From contig CM059587.1 in NCBI GenBank assembly GCA_030407085.1, positions 29,671,001-29,735,000 on the forward strand: DNA of 64,000 bases, given 5' to 3'. The position numbers were made by a program, and so were the translations under genes. Below, piece after piece: positions 35,166 through 48,320 of the stretch. This stretch comes from Trichopria drosophilae. Lineage: Eukaryota; Arthropoda; Insecta; Hymenoptera; Diapriidae. The stretch's first letter is position 1. Each line of letters begins with the position of its first letter. Under the pieces are notes generated by a model that saw only the letters and a list, made by a program, of their open reading frames with translations, ran no database searches and was not told the DNA's origin.

Positions 35166-38100
35166 TTACTATAATTTGATTACTATATCGTTTTAACAAT
35201 GTATGAGGATTTAAGTGAAATAACGAATTCGCAATAAATGGATTGTATTTCTACATTAAAACGATGTTTTGCCGCCATATAATCATTCCAATTTCATGCT
35301 AAAGAAATCCGTGTGTTCTAAAAATTATGACATAACGTTTTACTATGTCATTAAAAAAATGTATTTTACCGACATCCAAACTAAAGTTTTTAGTGTTCTG
35401 AAAAGATAATATTTTACGGAATATTATTCACCATTTTTTCTTTAAAATGCGCGGCTAAAAAAGGACTTATAAGTTTAAAGGTTTATTTATTATTGTTCTC
35501 TTATTCAACAAAATCACATTGCGTCCATAGTAACGCCATCTATTGAAATCGATAGTTATATATTTTTGTTAGTAAAATTCTGTCTAAAAATAATTTCTGG
35601 AAATTACTAACAATAAGTGCAATGTACCATATATTTTCGGCAAATTCCCATTAGTTTTCAAATGTAAATATAGCCACATCTCTTAAAACTAAATATGACA
35701 TCCTATAAATGGATAGAGGTTTATTGAAATCAATTGAATTATTCATTCCCCAATACGGATTCTTGATTTTAGCAAATACAATTGAATTATCTTTGATGCT
35801 CTCAAAGCCACGCACCGTAAACTGTAAATTTAATGGAATCATTCATAAGATGAGGTTATGTCAATTCAAGACGAATTCAGAATCGACACAGTGAAATGCT
35901 GTTATTCGATTTCGTACAATTCTTCGCGGTCTCAAAAGCTGAGAATGAAATTAGTACGATCCAATAGGACGAAGTGCACTTTATAACGTTCTTAAATTTC
36001 AAGCGTCCAAGAAGTATATCATTATTATACATATTATTGCTCATAGAAAATCGACAAATCTTAAATTATTTACATATCAGTCCTTATATTTATGTTTCAA
36101 TTAGTTATGTTATTTAGTCAACATAACTATATTTGTGGACCATCCGTACATTATGCCATCGAGAGAGGAGGGGGGTTGGACCCTTCCGTTTTGATATACC
36201 ACTACGCGTGAAAACATTTTGAAATATAATAGCATTCTGTAATTTATGGAAGGTCCTTTAGTGCATTTAATCCAAGTTACATTGGATTCCTGTATGTCGA
36301 AAAAAATTAATTTCCACGACCAATGCAACTATGTGAATCCATCGCCGTGTTAAATACATTGGTATTTAATTAGACGCGTACTTTATTGGCATTTGTATAC
36401 GCAGAGAGCTGCTAATCCGTCTACTTCGCTTGTAAGCTTGGATTATTTCTAGTAGTTTTAGTGGCTTTAGTGGTTTTCTGCAACATAATTATTGCTAGAA
36501 AGTGTAGGCGAACTTATCGTATTGTTAAATGCTGTAATCAAATGCGATGTTCAAAATGTTTGATGTTTGCAAAGCAGTCTAATGCTATTATGCAAGTACT
36601 TATGTAACTTTGCAATAGCAATTGACCTTAGTTCTTTTACTGCTCTTGCCGTTCAATTTTTCCGCCTCGAAAATAAAATTTTTAAATATAAAAGTCGTTT
36701 ATTTTCAGTAAATGTTTAAATTTGTAACATGCATTGACTAATAATAAAGATGGACAAATTTAATTGTGCATATATTTCTTGTAGACATAATATTTCGTTG
36801 GCTATCAAAAATAACAGCCAAAGAGTTGATTAAAAATAAATAGTCGACAACTTTTATACTAAGTAAATAAATATTACATTATAGTTTTATGTACGTACTA
36901 TACAGCATGTTTCTTCGATACGGTATTGTTTACAGTAATACTATCTCGAAAAATAACTAAACCTTTTCAAAACCTAAAATTCTATATTAAACCTTATCCA
37001 CATACTTATTTACGATGTTATGTATTTATATGTATTTTTATAGGTTAATTTTCTATCGATAATAAGTACCAATACTTCTATTCATATTGCATATTATTAA
37101 AACACGGCGATAACAGGTCCGGTACCCGTATCGTTTTCAATTAAAAATTTGCATTTTTCTGCGATAAGAATTTCTCAATGAGAATTTCTTATCAACATCC
37201 ATCGTGATATTTGGTTATCTTGTTTGTATTAAATATAGACAATGTACGCATGATATAATGTATTTCATTTTCCGCTCCGTCAGTTTCGTTTTAATGTGCA
37301 CCTTCTCGAGCAGTAATAGTTGTTAAATACGGCTCTACCGGAAGTGACTATATTACTTGCAGTACAGTGCTGTTCGAGATTTTTTAACTTCTTTTCCAAT
37401 GCAGCTATAACTGCATAGATATGACAAAACAGGCGATATATATTGTTTGGACTATTCAGACGTTTCATCAGTTTTGTGCAGATATTACCGTGCTTAAAAG
37501 AGAGATTTTGCATCATTCGCATGGAAACAACTTGTCTAGTGTATTACACAAAGAAGAACCATTTCAAGGTTCTATTGAACATGTAATATTGTTAAACTTG
37601 CAATAATGGTTAGACCAAAATTAAAATGTCAGAAAGATATAATAAGCACAGTAGAAACCCGCTTTAAGGAAATGTTCTACGGCGGAAAATTCGTTACAAG
37701 CAATCCCCTACCAATTTGGACATGCAAAAACACAAATGGGTAGAAGTTCCTGAACTCGTTCCGAAGTATCTGAGAAATTTCGAGGACATTACGAAGTAAT
37801 GGAAATATTTCAGAACTTTTCTATAACATTTTATACAATATTTCACAATATTTCTAAACAGTTTGAGAAAATGTTTGAACCAGTTTAGAAGTGAAAGTGA
37901 GGAAGAATAAGAAAACAAATCATTTTATGTATTGTTTTATCTTTTATTTTGCATTCCATTTTTATCAAAGCCAAAACATTTAAAGCTCTCGGCTACTGGC
38001 GCATTATTAAAATCAGTGACGTATATACTATTGCAAATAATTGCTATATTATATAGCTACAACTCTACAACGAATATACTCTACAACGAATATCCTTACA

Positions 38101-38234
38101 GCGGGTTTCTAATGTAGCATGTTTGTAGGAAGTTTTATTAATTTATGTTAGACATTTTTTAATATTTGGTTTGAATATTGCGGACCTTTTAGTTCCTTGT
38201 GGATTGTTAAAAAGCCTAACAAAAATTATACTTT
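35166..38234. other. AT-rich stretch with only short unrecognised frames
   Basis: Overlapping plus and minus frames at 35,651-35,894, 36,110-36,328 and 37,280-37,606 are each under 85 codons with no known motif. No dispersed repeat of this window was found here. Confidence 0.4.
37280..37522 (-). CDS. 80-codon open frame, unrecognised
   Basis: The minus-strand frame begins MRMMQNLSFKHGNIC and contains a stretch that could be helical (AVIAALEKKLKNLEQ). A plus-strand frame of 61 codons overlaps it. No motif or splice context was found to prefer either. Low-confidence hypothetical. Confidence 0.12.
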   Translation of the reverse strand: MRMMQNLSFKHGNICTKLMKRLNSPNNIYRLFCHIYAVIAALEKKLKNLEQHCTASNIVTSGRAVFNNYYCSRRCTLKRN

Positions 38235-39570
38235 CATGTTGACCTATAAGAAAAAGTCCATTCTGATAGGATTTTTCCTGCAGAATCCAAATATCACCAT
38301 CTAAATAGCCAATTGGCTTGAGTTTTTTAATATATTGAAGGTCAAAGGGGTAAAAAATTGGACTCTATGCATTTTTTAGCATCTATTCACAACCCAAAAA
38401 AATGATGTTGTCTCACCGGTAAGAGTCAATTACGACATGATTTTTCCCGGAGAATCCAAATATATACGTCAAAATAATCAATTAAAGCTACACAGAGAAG
38501 ACGAAAATGGTTAATAGAACCATTTTAGAACAATAAAATACGTGATTATAAAAAATGGTTAAATTAACCATTTCCATAGTAAAACAAAGCAAAAACATTA
38601 TTCCATTTACTATTTTCAGATACTTAAATATGCAGCATAGCACATAACCTCAAATCTACCACAGCTTTACAGTTAAATAGTCACTCGAAAAAATAAATTT
38701 ATTAAAAGTGATTAAACGAAAATAACTACTTATCATCATAAAAAGTAATTATTGTATGTTATATTTTACAATATTATGAATTATAAAAATAAGATTCTGT
38801 CAACTACAACTTTTCACGATGTTAATATGTACCATTATGAAATGTTATAATCATTTCTACATTTTCTTCATGGTTCCATTAACCTTTTTTTTCTCTCAGT
38901 GTAGTATTTTGTCAAATTGTAGGTCAAATGGGTCAAAAGTCCGATTTCAGGCATTTTAAGCATCTATTCACAGCCTAAAAAATTATTTTGTCTCCCTCCT
39001 GTAAGAGTCAATTCTGATAGAGGTTTTCCCGCAAAATCCAAATATGTACTCTAGAATATTGATGTGGGCCTAGTTTTTTACCAAATTGAGGGTCAAACGG
39101 GTCAAAAACCATATTTCACATCTTTACTACAGGACGCGACGCGAAAAATCAAGAAATGGAAAATGGCGTAGCCAACATGTCCTAACTTTTTGATATTCGA
39201 ATCACTTCAAACTCGTTATTGTTCTTAACTAATTTTCGATAAAAACAGAAAAAATGCCCTAAGACACGATTTATTACCCTTTTGACCTTAAATTTAAGCA
39301 AAAGTTAAGTCCAATGCAATATTTTGGCATACATTTTTTTATTCTGCGGGAAAAATCTTATCAGAATTGACTTTTAGGGTCAGGACAACATCAATATATT
39401 GCCAGTGAATAGATGATAAAAAATGCCTAGAATTTAATTTTTTACCACTTTTAAATTGAATATCTTAAAAACTAGAGCCAATTGAATATTTTGGCGGTCA
39501 TATTTAGTTCCTGGTGCAAAAATCCTATCAGAATTGACTTTTACTTATACAGCAACAAAATTTTGTTGGG
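38235..39570. repeat. 170 bp tandem repeat in foldback arrangement
   Basis: The phrase GTCAATTCTGATAGGATTTT followed by GCAGAATCCAAATAT recurs at about 38,250, 38,420 and 39,005 (170 bp apart once the 411 bp insertion is removed) and in inverse orientation at about 39,340 and 39,507. Units also share GCATTTTTTAGCATCTATTC. The spacer (about 39,120-39,285) contains CAGGACGCGACGCG. No gene is seen. Confidence 0.7.
38491..38901 (-). mobile_element. 411 bp TA-flanked element, CACAGAGAGAAAAA family, copy 2
   Basis: CACAGAGAAGACGAAAATGG and, inverted, CACTGAGAGAAAAAAAAGG, flanked by TA. It is inserted into a tandem 170 bp repeat and is inverse to the copy at 33.78 kb. It is non-coding. Confidence 0.75.
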
Positions 39571-39699
39571 CTGTGTAAGAACAATCTCGAAGTAAATAAC
39601 ACATGGACAAATTATTTTTTGTTTTTCAGCAATCAATGATAATCTGATGGTTTATATTGGATCAGTTTTCAATAATTGTCGGAGAACGATGAGGATTGC

Positions 39700-39801
39700 A
39701 CTCAAGAGATTCGATGCCTCGGAACTTGAACCCATATTCGGCATTCGACCAACAGTCGAAAGGTATTTGGTTCAAGTCTCCGCCTATCAAATCTCTCGAG
39801 T
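39700..39801. ncRNA. 102 nt precursor-like hairpin (candidate small-RNA hairpin)
   Basis: The 5' arm ACTCAAGAGATTCGAT pairs with ATCAAATCTCTCGAGT (14 of 16), CGGAACTTGAACC pairs with GGTTCAAGTCTCCG with one bulge, and TTCGAC pairs with GTCGAA around the loop CAACA. Internal loops separate the three stems. The size, single loop and bulges are like a microRNA precursor, and GC content is above the flanks. The strand cannot be set. No known microRNA seed is claimed; a small foldback element or a tRNA-like relic are alternatives (the 3' arm holds GGTTCAAGTCTCC, similar to a tRNA B box, but no cloverleaf fits). Confidence 0.35.
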
Positions 39802-42800
39802 TCACTCGTAATTTTTTTAATAGATAACTTATTTTAAAAAATCATCATGGTTTTCATCCATATGACAATTAAAAACTTATGCCGCAAAAATACAAATTAT
39901 TCTGAATGATAATATGGTAATAAGGTCTGACGTCACAATAAAATGTTGGAAAAAATATTAGCGTGCATAAATATGGCATCCCTGTCTAAATATGGAAATA
40001 TTTATCGAAATTAATATTCTTCTATGAGTTAAACGAAAATAGGCGCCAGTAAACATTACAATTTATGACTGGAAATCACATTGTTTCCGTTTCATTCGGA
40101 AATATGTGCAACGTAATAGCGTAATGTTTTCATATGATGTTTAAGAAATCAATAATTCATTTAATTATTGATAAAAAAATCCGTGGTTATTTATTAACCG
40201 GGACGTGTTTAAATTCCCATCAAACAAATGAAGGAATTCAATTTTACAAAAATCATTGGTAATCAGATGCATCTCTCGATATTTTGTATCATAATATAAA
40301 TTTATAAAATATTTTTCATTAACTTTTTTTGATAATTACAATTATAGAATGTACGAAACAAAGCAAGCGATATCAATGTTTATAGACTAATTCCGTGAAT
40401 ATCTTCTTCTGTTTGCGTCTCGAATTACGTTTAGGAGCTGTTCAAATAATCTCTCTATGAAGGCTCTCAATTCGTTTTTTATATCCTGAAAGAGTAGCAT
40501 TTTCTTTAATTACAATTACATATAACATGGCATCAAACAGATTGAAACACGAATGGCTGCGTCAAAGGGGATATTGTGCTAATCGTTTTACATCTCATTT
40601 TATTACTGCGGGTTGAACTAGTTTTAAATTCGAAAAACTCATTTAACGTTGAAAAAACCTGAAACACTATTATTAGAAAATCTTTTTTTTACAACACAAA
40701 TATTCAGAGTGAACTGTTTTTTTACAAATTCAGATTCCTGTACTTTAGATATCGGGTGAAATACTATACACGTAGGCCAGTTAGAGAATAACAAGCGCCG
40801 ATAGCAATCACAATATTTTGATACATCGAAGCCTTTAAATAAACATTTTCATGTAACAAATTGTATCTTATAAATCGCTCTCGTTGATACACCATTCTCT
40901 TTTTTTCCTACATTTCGCGAACAATATTTTAATGATAAATAAACATCACAAAGACTTCTCAAAACCACGTTTATCTAAGGCACAAATTATTGAAAAAGAT
41001 TCACTTTTAGTTCTAAAGGTGAAAAAAACAGATATGCATGTCTTTAATTTCAAGGTCAGCCTGTAAAGAAACTCTGTGGAGCTGTGGCTCGCCTTTTGGC
41101 ATTACTGTATCGCCATTTTCTTTTGTATCATTTTGTGTTTATATTTTGTATTGCTTATAAAAACAGTTATTATTATTATCATTAATGCATCAGTACGATT
41201 TCATATCGACACCTCTTACTAAGACTACTCCATTTGAAATGCTTCCACGAAGAATATGTTATCTCATTTTTCGTCGCGATACATATTTATTTACAATTAA
41301 AGTACGTCATCGTATCATACACTGTCAATCGCAAAGTATATAATATTTAAATTACACGGAAGAAAAGCTTTTTAAGCGCACGCATGTTTTCATAATGGCA
41401 AAAAGTGAACGAACGCGCTGTGACTTAAATTTTGGGTGCTGAAGACGTGACAGTACCGCAATAAAACGTGCTTAGCATGCATTTACTACAAAAATATTAT
41501 TTCGTATACGTAGCATAGTCTTCATTAATAATAATAAAATGGCATAGTCTCTGTAAGAGTTTTGAAATGGCATATTCTTCGCAAGAGTTGTTGACATGGT
41601 ACCGAACGTTGGCTCTCCATACCTCACTGAAGAATTAACACTTCAGAAAATAACCGTTTCTTACTATACTAACTTAACCACCCTTGTTTTTATATCAATT
41701 GTGCGTTCGATCAATTGTTTTTCGTTCAATTGTTAATTTGACCAATTGTGAGTTCCATCAATTGTTCTACTCATCAGTTAATATACTTTCAATCAACGAG
41801 GTACCTTCTTAAAGTGATCTTTAAGAGAACTTATGTGGTCAGTATTAAGACACCGTAAATGAAAGTTTATCAGGAATATTGTTTTAAGATCAATCACTCT
41901 TCAGAAAATGAAGAATTTTTAAATTAAAGCTATGTATATTACAAAAATTATATATTACAAAATTCCTGCCGTTAATTGACATTATTTTACTTAATTTCTT
42001 TTATCGTGACCTCTCTTTTAATCGAAAATCCGTCACTTATTCATTGGGATGTATAGTATTATATCATATCTCCAGAATTAATTTTTTTAAGACACATTCT
42101 TGAATGAAATTTTTTTTTACTTCATTGTACGTAAAATGATAGAAAATACCTCGTGTAACTCATGTTAAACCCTTAATCCCGACGCATGGGTCGTTTTCGA
42201 CCCAGAGAAAATTCAAATTGTACTTTATACATTGCACAATTGTAAGCATTTTCAAAGGGCAGGACATATTTGACCCAGGTAATGGGAGCAAACGCATGAA
42301 TATTCCACATGATTGGATATTTATGATTTCAAAAATTCAAAATGGTGTATCCATTATGACGAACTATTTTTTAAATAATTATTGTAATTTTATGAAATTT
42401 TGTATTTAAAGATTTAAAGTCAGATAAAAAAAATAAACATAACAACTACTACATCGAATCTCTGAAAGTTTCATTAATCAGTAACGATCCAAAAACATTT
42501 GTAAAAATCATCCTCTTTGAAACAAATTTTTTCCAATTAAAAATAGCTGAAAATTCTCAATTGTACAGACGAGTCTCTGTCTTCAGGGGTACCTTTGTTG
42601 GGAAAAAATTAAACAATAGCAATTCCATGTTCATTCATCAAAGGTATTGAATATTATTTATAATTGGTATAATTTTTTTTCGACATTGGTCTGATTTACT
42701 TGCTATTTTATGTTATTTATGGTAAATCAGACAAAGTTGTTTCAACAGCCCGCGTAGGACAACACGGACAAATAGGCAGGTACTTACCGTTATGTAGCTA

Positions 42801-45800
42801 CACGTAATTGGTTTCATCGCAAAAAATAAATCTCCAAGTATGTCATTTTCAACATGTTTATCATTCCATATACACTATTAAATGTACAAAATTATTGACC
42901 AACAAAAGTGTATTGATCTTTTTCTATGAATGAGACTACCATATTCGCTCCCGACCCATGCCGGTTTCTCTCACATTTGCAAATAAAACATTTACCCATT
43001 TGTATCAAAAAATAACATTCTCTCAGCGTGGTTTAGTTTACTCCAAGAGTAGTGAAGAAGTTCACGAATTTCTCGAGTACTCTTCTATTATTATAAAGAA
43101 AGAGTTTACAGTAATTTTTAAGCCTTTACAAACCAAATGCAACATATGCAAATAAATTATGTACATTTTTCAGGTAACGTTTTAATTTCCCATATTCCAT
43201 TGTAATTTACCTACGAGTGAAACTTATTCCTACCGTCACTTAAATCTCTTGTTATTGCTTAAAGAATAATATAATATCGGTGTAGTCTCATCTAATATGT
43301 CGTTACAAATGTTACAGGGGCTTGATTTCTAAAAAGTTAAATTTTTACAGTTATGGCGAGATATTTTGTCACATCTGTACATAAAAAACTGCGTCTTTTG
43401 GTTGCGAAATCGTGAAAAACGAGAAGCGGGCGCGAATGCGTGAAAACCGCCCACCCATATTTATATCTTACTATTTACTTGAATCAATTAATTTGTTATA
43501 TTGTTCATTAAAATTATTAGTTAAAAACCTACAGTCTTGACTGAAAAAAGAATAATTTCATACAAATCGTTTAATTATAAGCATATTAGTATTCTTGGAT
43601 CCAAGTAAGCGTTGCGACCAATAAATTTTTGTTTCAATGCTGTGTAAAAATGAGAGTGACCAAAGTTTGTTAAAATAAAAACAGGAAAATGCTATTTAAG
43701 GCAAACAGGATTAAGGAGGGTCAAAATAAAGAAATACGTAATCTGAATCAACTTTTCTTTCATGAATTTGGGGTAATGATTGTAGCAACAATCAAGATGT
43801 CTTTTGCTATATAACAACAATGAGAATCGGTTCTTTTGAAATCGTTTTGTCCGCTTATGGTGTTTTTGAATCGAGTTGGTTCCTATTTCGTTATACTTAG
43901 ATCCCACAGTTGTTGCACGTCAGAACCATATAATGCGTAACAAGTGTGCAAAATATATTCTCGTAAACAGTTCTGGTGCAGAAATCACCTGCGTGCACGT
44001 GTTTCCGTCGACTAGAATTTATGATCTAAACAAAGTGCGGTTGAAATGAACTCTAAAGTCTATTGTTGATAGCAATGTGCGATTGTTTTATTAATTATAA
44101 AAGCTTTTAGTATATCACGGTTTGATGAAAATATCTCCACCTGTCGTCGCAAAAAATTTAAAAGTGAAGGTGCGAACACTCGAAGCCTCCTAATCTAATG
44201 AATTCAAAAGATGAAAAAGCGCTTGCCGCGGCAGAAGTTCTGAGGGGAATATGCAAATTCAAGAGGCTTTCTGATGTCGAGCACTTGTGTTTCGTAAAAT
44301 TAATTTTTATCGTCGGGCCTTAGAGGTCATAGGCCTCGTTCACCGAGAAAAGTTGCCTCAGTATCCCTTGCGTTTGTCGGATTCCAGAAGTACGGACTGT
44401 TAAATTAACGTCAGAGTCTCTCAACTTCCCGTGAACTGAACTTAATTACTTCATTTGCATTCTGTGAATGCACCAGTCATCCGTTTCGATGCTATTGCTC
44501 TATTGTTATTTCCATGGTGGCGGTAGATATCCAACAATTCGGATTTCAATATTTGCGTCCCCATAAATAGCTACTTGTATTAGTCCTTGCACGAAACATT
44601 ATCTAGTACACCTTCGTGGCAACAATTATTAATGGCCTTTCTTGAATTGGACAGGTGTGATGTTTAAATTTGCGTCTTGATCTTTGTCCCTTGTGAAACG
44701 AATATTTTGGGAAACAATTTCATTATGTACATAAATCCAAGCGTTTTACTTTCATTTTACCACCATGACATAGTTTCATTGCCGAGCAAACAAAGAACTA
44801 AAATCTCATTGGTTTCCTACTACAATTTACATTTTATATATAATATTATTGTAGACACATATACATGCATTAGCAATCTCAATAAAATAGTATAAAGTAA
44901 TAAACAGAGATGCTTCTGTATGTTTTTTGTATGCCAGTTATACATAATTTACAACTAAGTTATACTTGTGAGAATGTGCTACACTCGCACACCATTAAAT
45001 GGTTATTGAATCCTTATAAACAAATCTTTCAAAGGGAGTTCGATTTTATTAAAACGCAACGGTACGTGTAGAATATCGAAACAAAAATCACTACACTCAG
45101 AGAAATATTGTAAGCACGTTGGCTATTTATCAGAAATTCGAGGATCACATTTCTGTCAATATATTCTCCAGTTTTACTAAATGTTCCCATTCTTTGTAGA
45201 CACCGTTATTGTTGTGCAGAATAGCAAAACATCATATATAATTACGAAAATTTACTCAACTGACAAACACATTTTTTCTTCTGAATTTTTTTCTTATTTT
45301 TCCCCACCTTGTCTTTATATTTATTTTTCATATTCTTGTTATATATCGTTGTTACGTCAGGATTAACAAAGTTACATTTTACTAAATATTGTACAAAACA
45401 GTTCTTTTCGTTACAAGGGCGTAAAAGCTTGTTTTACGGCTGTAGGTGAGCGGCGGGCCCGCCACTGAGATAATCGGGTACAGAATGCAGAGATACTTAT
45501 ACTTGTTCCTTTACCTTTTTAGGTTTTGTTGATCAATTGATACGAATATTTTGTAAATTATAAAATATTCATCACTGACATTCAAAGTTGTTTACGTTAT
45601 TTTAGAATTTAAAGCTTCGCGTGGCCTTCAACTAACTTTTTTAATAAGATATCCCAATACATATTTTTGTTCAATTTTTCGCGAAACTTTTTATAAACAT
45701 TAGTTATTGGTGCTTTTATTAATTTATCCGATAATAAACTCAATTAATATTTCTAATGTAAAATTACCTACGTTGTTTTATATAAATACCTCTATACTTA

Positions 45801-45969
45801 GTACGTTGAAATACTTCTATCAGTCCGAGAAAAGACCAATAACTTAAATCTGCGTTATCAAACTTATTATACTTCGTTCATATACTAACAAAAAATCCCA
45901 AATAATAAATTATCGTAATCATGAATCGATTAATTACTTTTAAAGATGTTTAAAATGTTACACTTAGTC
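39802..45969. other. Six-kilobase gene-free AT-rich stretch
   Basis: No frame over 85 codons and no splice-linked exons were found. A TTAAACCCTTAATCCCGACG phrase at about 42,165 resembles a TTAA-element end but has no partner. A higher-GC patch at 44,150-44,480 has no open frame worth calling. GCGTAAAAGCTTGTTTTACG at 45,419-45,438 is a near-palindrome resembling GGGCGTAAAAGAACTTATGC in the repeats at 17.09 and 27.46 kb. Confidence 0.4.
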
Positions 45970-45973
45970 TTAA

Positions 45974-47262
45974 CCCATTAACGCCGGGAAGGACGCATTT
46001 TCTACTCTAGTTTCAATCAAGTATTTCTATATGTTCAAAAAAATTGAAATGTTTGTGTCTTGTTATTCTTGATATCGGTCATTTTAATGGAATTGTCAAA
46101 ATTGAGCTATCCTAATTACAAAATTAAATATAACGATTTAAATGTAAAAAAATGCAAAAAATCGGGTATACTTTTATATAAAACATTTTTTTCTCATAGA
46201 AACAGTATTTGCCAGCACAAAATTCTGTCGCTAAAGGTGAAGAAAATAGCTGTAGTATTAAGATATATCTTTAAAATATTAAGGAACTAACATTATGATC
46301 ACAAAATGGTAATCACAGTCAGAATTTTCTTTTTATAACTTAACAATTATTTTTGTATTAAAACTGCAAAATCTACAAAAAATGTTGTGAGAACAAACGT
46401 TTCATGAAATGTGTCACAAAATATTATCAATTTTTGTTTAGTGTGTTGATACAATTTGTTATTTTTCGAAAATTAAGAAAATCGAAATTGTGAAAAAAGT
46501 CATTTAAAAAATCTGAAAAAATTAAGAGTAATCTTTGACTAATTCTAAAATATTTTTGTTCTAAGACGATTTTCTCTAAAGTTTATAGTTTCTAAGAAAC
46601 AAAATTATTAATCATTTCTAGATTTCAAGAATAATAATTCGAAAACTATGGACTTTAAACAAAATTTCCTTAGAACAAAATTATCTTAGAATTTGTTAAA
46701 GAAAACACTAACATTTTTTCAGATTTTTTAAACGACTTTTTTAAACATTTCATTTTTCCGAAAATTTAAAAAATAAAGCATGATATCAATATATTCTGAA
46801 AAAATTTGGGCATACTCTTTGATACATTCTAACACATTTTTATTCGTAGAAAATGTTGTCTTAAGTTTATAGTTTTCGTGAACAAAATTTGTTAACTTTT
46901 AAAAAGAAATTACTCACTGCCATCGCCATTTTGTGATGACGATGTTTTTTTTGATTATTTTAAAAAAATAATTAATACTACAACTATTTTCTTCACCTTT
47001 AGTGAAGGAACTTTGTGACCAAAATTACTCTTTCGATGAGAAAAAATGTTTTATTCAAAAAAAATATAACCGATTTTTTTTTGCATATAAATCCGTGTAT
47101 TTAATTTGCTAATTATGATAGCTCAATTTTGATAACGCCATTGAAAAGAGCAACCTTGAAAATAGTACGATACATACCTTTAATTTTGTTAATGTGCGAT
47201 TTTCATACGAAATGCTTAATTGAAATTGAAGTGCAAAAAGTATCTTTCTCGGCGTTAAAGGG
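45974..47262. mobile_element. 1.29 kb TTAA foldback element (piggyBac-like ends)
   Basis: TTAA at 45,970-45,973 precedes CCCATTAACGCCGGGAAGG; the other end is TTTCTCGGCGTTAAAGGG followed by TCAA (a changed TTAA). Almost the whole element is inverse-repetitive: 46,085-46,320 against 46,920-47,140, and 46,440-46,600 against 46,640-46,800, with the centre near 46,620. Small frames at 46,060-46,290 and 47,129-47,344 are the two arms. TTAA plus CCC ends is typical of piggyBac-type elements. No transposase is present. Confidence 0.7.
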
Positions 47263-47927
47263 TCAATATAGATTATGGGCAAATTCATGTATGTTTTGGC
47301 AAATCTTTGACGAAACTTGTAACCTTATGAGGTTGAAAATTTAAGATTTTTCCCATAAAATGTGTGTTTGTACCAGATGAAATATTAGCAAATAAATGTT
47401 AAAACGTCAAAACAAAACTGTGACCGGTTTTTTTTTTGTTAATTTTGTAAAAATATTTATGCAATATCTATTTTATGTTGTAATTTATTTAAAAGAACAA
47501 AGGCAAGTCTTATTGTACAGGAAAAACAAAATTACATTCATTTAAAAAATGGTCTTTCATGATTTTTTAAGTAGTGCCCCTGGTTATTTAGAATTTAAAC
47601 ATTATGCAAACCATACTTCTTTTCAGGAGGCTCTTGAAAAGGAGTACATGTTTAATCGAAACGTCGAGGATAAAATTTGTATGCCGGAGTGCAACATTGG
47701 CTACTATTTATTAATTTATAGGCCGAAGTCGTTGTTTTTTATTTTTGATTACATGGGCCACAAAAAAAAACATTTATTTATTATGTAAACCAATTCTTAG
47801 GTACAAACACTAATTTACTATATTTTAAATCATGGTATTGATTTAATTAAGGCCTACGGGAAAAAAACATCTGTTTTGTAGATTTTTAATAAAATTACTT
47901 TTTAATTCATGTATATCGTTGTTGATT

Positions 47928-48045
47928 CCCTAGTAGAGAGTGAATCCAGTTTTTGGCTAGTTTCTATCCAGTTTCCTTATTTCCCATGTTAAAGCTATGG
48001 GGAAACTGTACAGTGTAGAATAAAACTGGACAGATTTCTATTACA
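47928..48045. mobile_element. CCCTGGTAGAAA family, copy 4 (diverged)
   Basis: CCCTAGTAGAGAGTGAATCC at the left and GGACAGATTTCTATTAC at the right, with internal CCAGTTTTTGGCTAG and ATAAAACTGGAC, are arranged as in the other copies. Confidence 0.45.
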
Positions 48046-48159
48046 ACATACATCATTGTAATACTGACCAGTGCATCCTTTTTCTTCTTTTACATATCAT
48101 CATAATTTTCTTTTGAATCAAAAGCTACAAAAGATATTTAAGTTATATATAGGAATAAA

Positions 48160-48320
48160 AATGGGTTCAGTTCGAAAAACCGACGGATCAACAAACCTAC
48201 ACATAAAAAATACACATCGAACAGCGGACAGTCATTTTTGGGAGTGTCGGTTTTTTGACTGTCGTCTTTTCAATTGCCGGTTTTTTGACCTGTCGGCTCT
48301 TTAATTTGTCGGTTTCTCGA
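48160..48320. repeat. GTCGGTTTTTTGACC-type short repeats
   Basis: Several imperfect copies of TGTCGGTTTTTTGACTG, with the inverse AAAAACCGACGGATC at the left, make a small foldback. A 77-codon frame (48,071-48,304) reads through it and is not considered a gene. A weaker relative (GTCGAAAAACCGACAAATC) is at 14,299. Confidence 0.45.

Noticed and set aside
39721..39790. Possible tRNA (GGTTCAAGTCTCC similar to a B box)
   Set aside because: No acceptor stem, D arm or anticodon arm fits; the sequence is better explained as a long imperfect hairpin.
42165..42290. piggyBac-like end TTAAACCCTTAATCCCGACG
   Set aside because: No matching inverse end or TTAA partner was found, and the spacing between TTAA and CCC is off by one.
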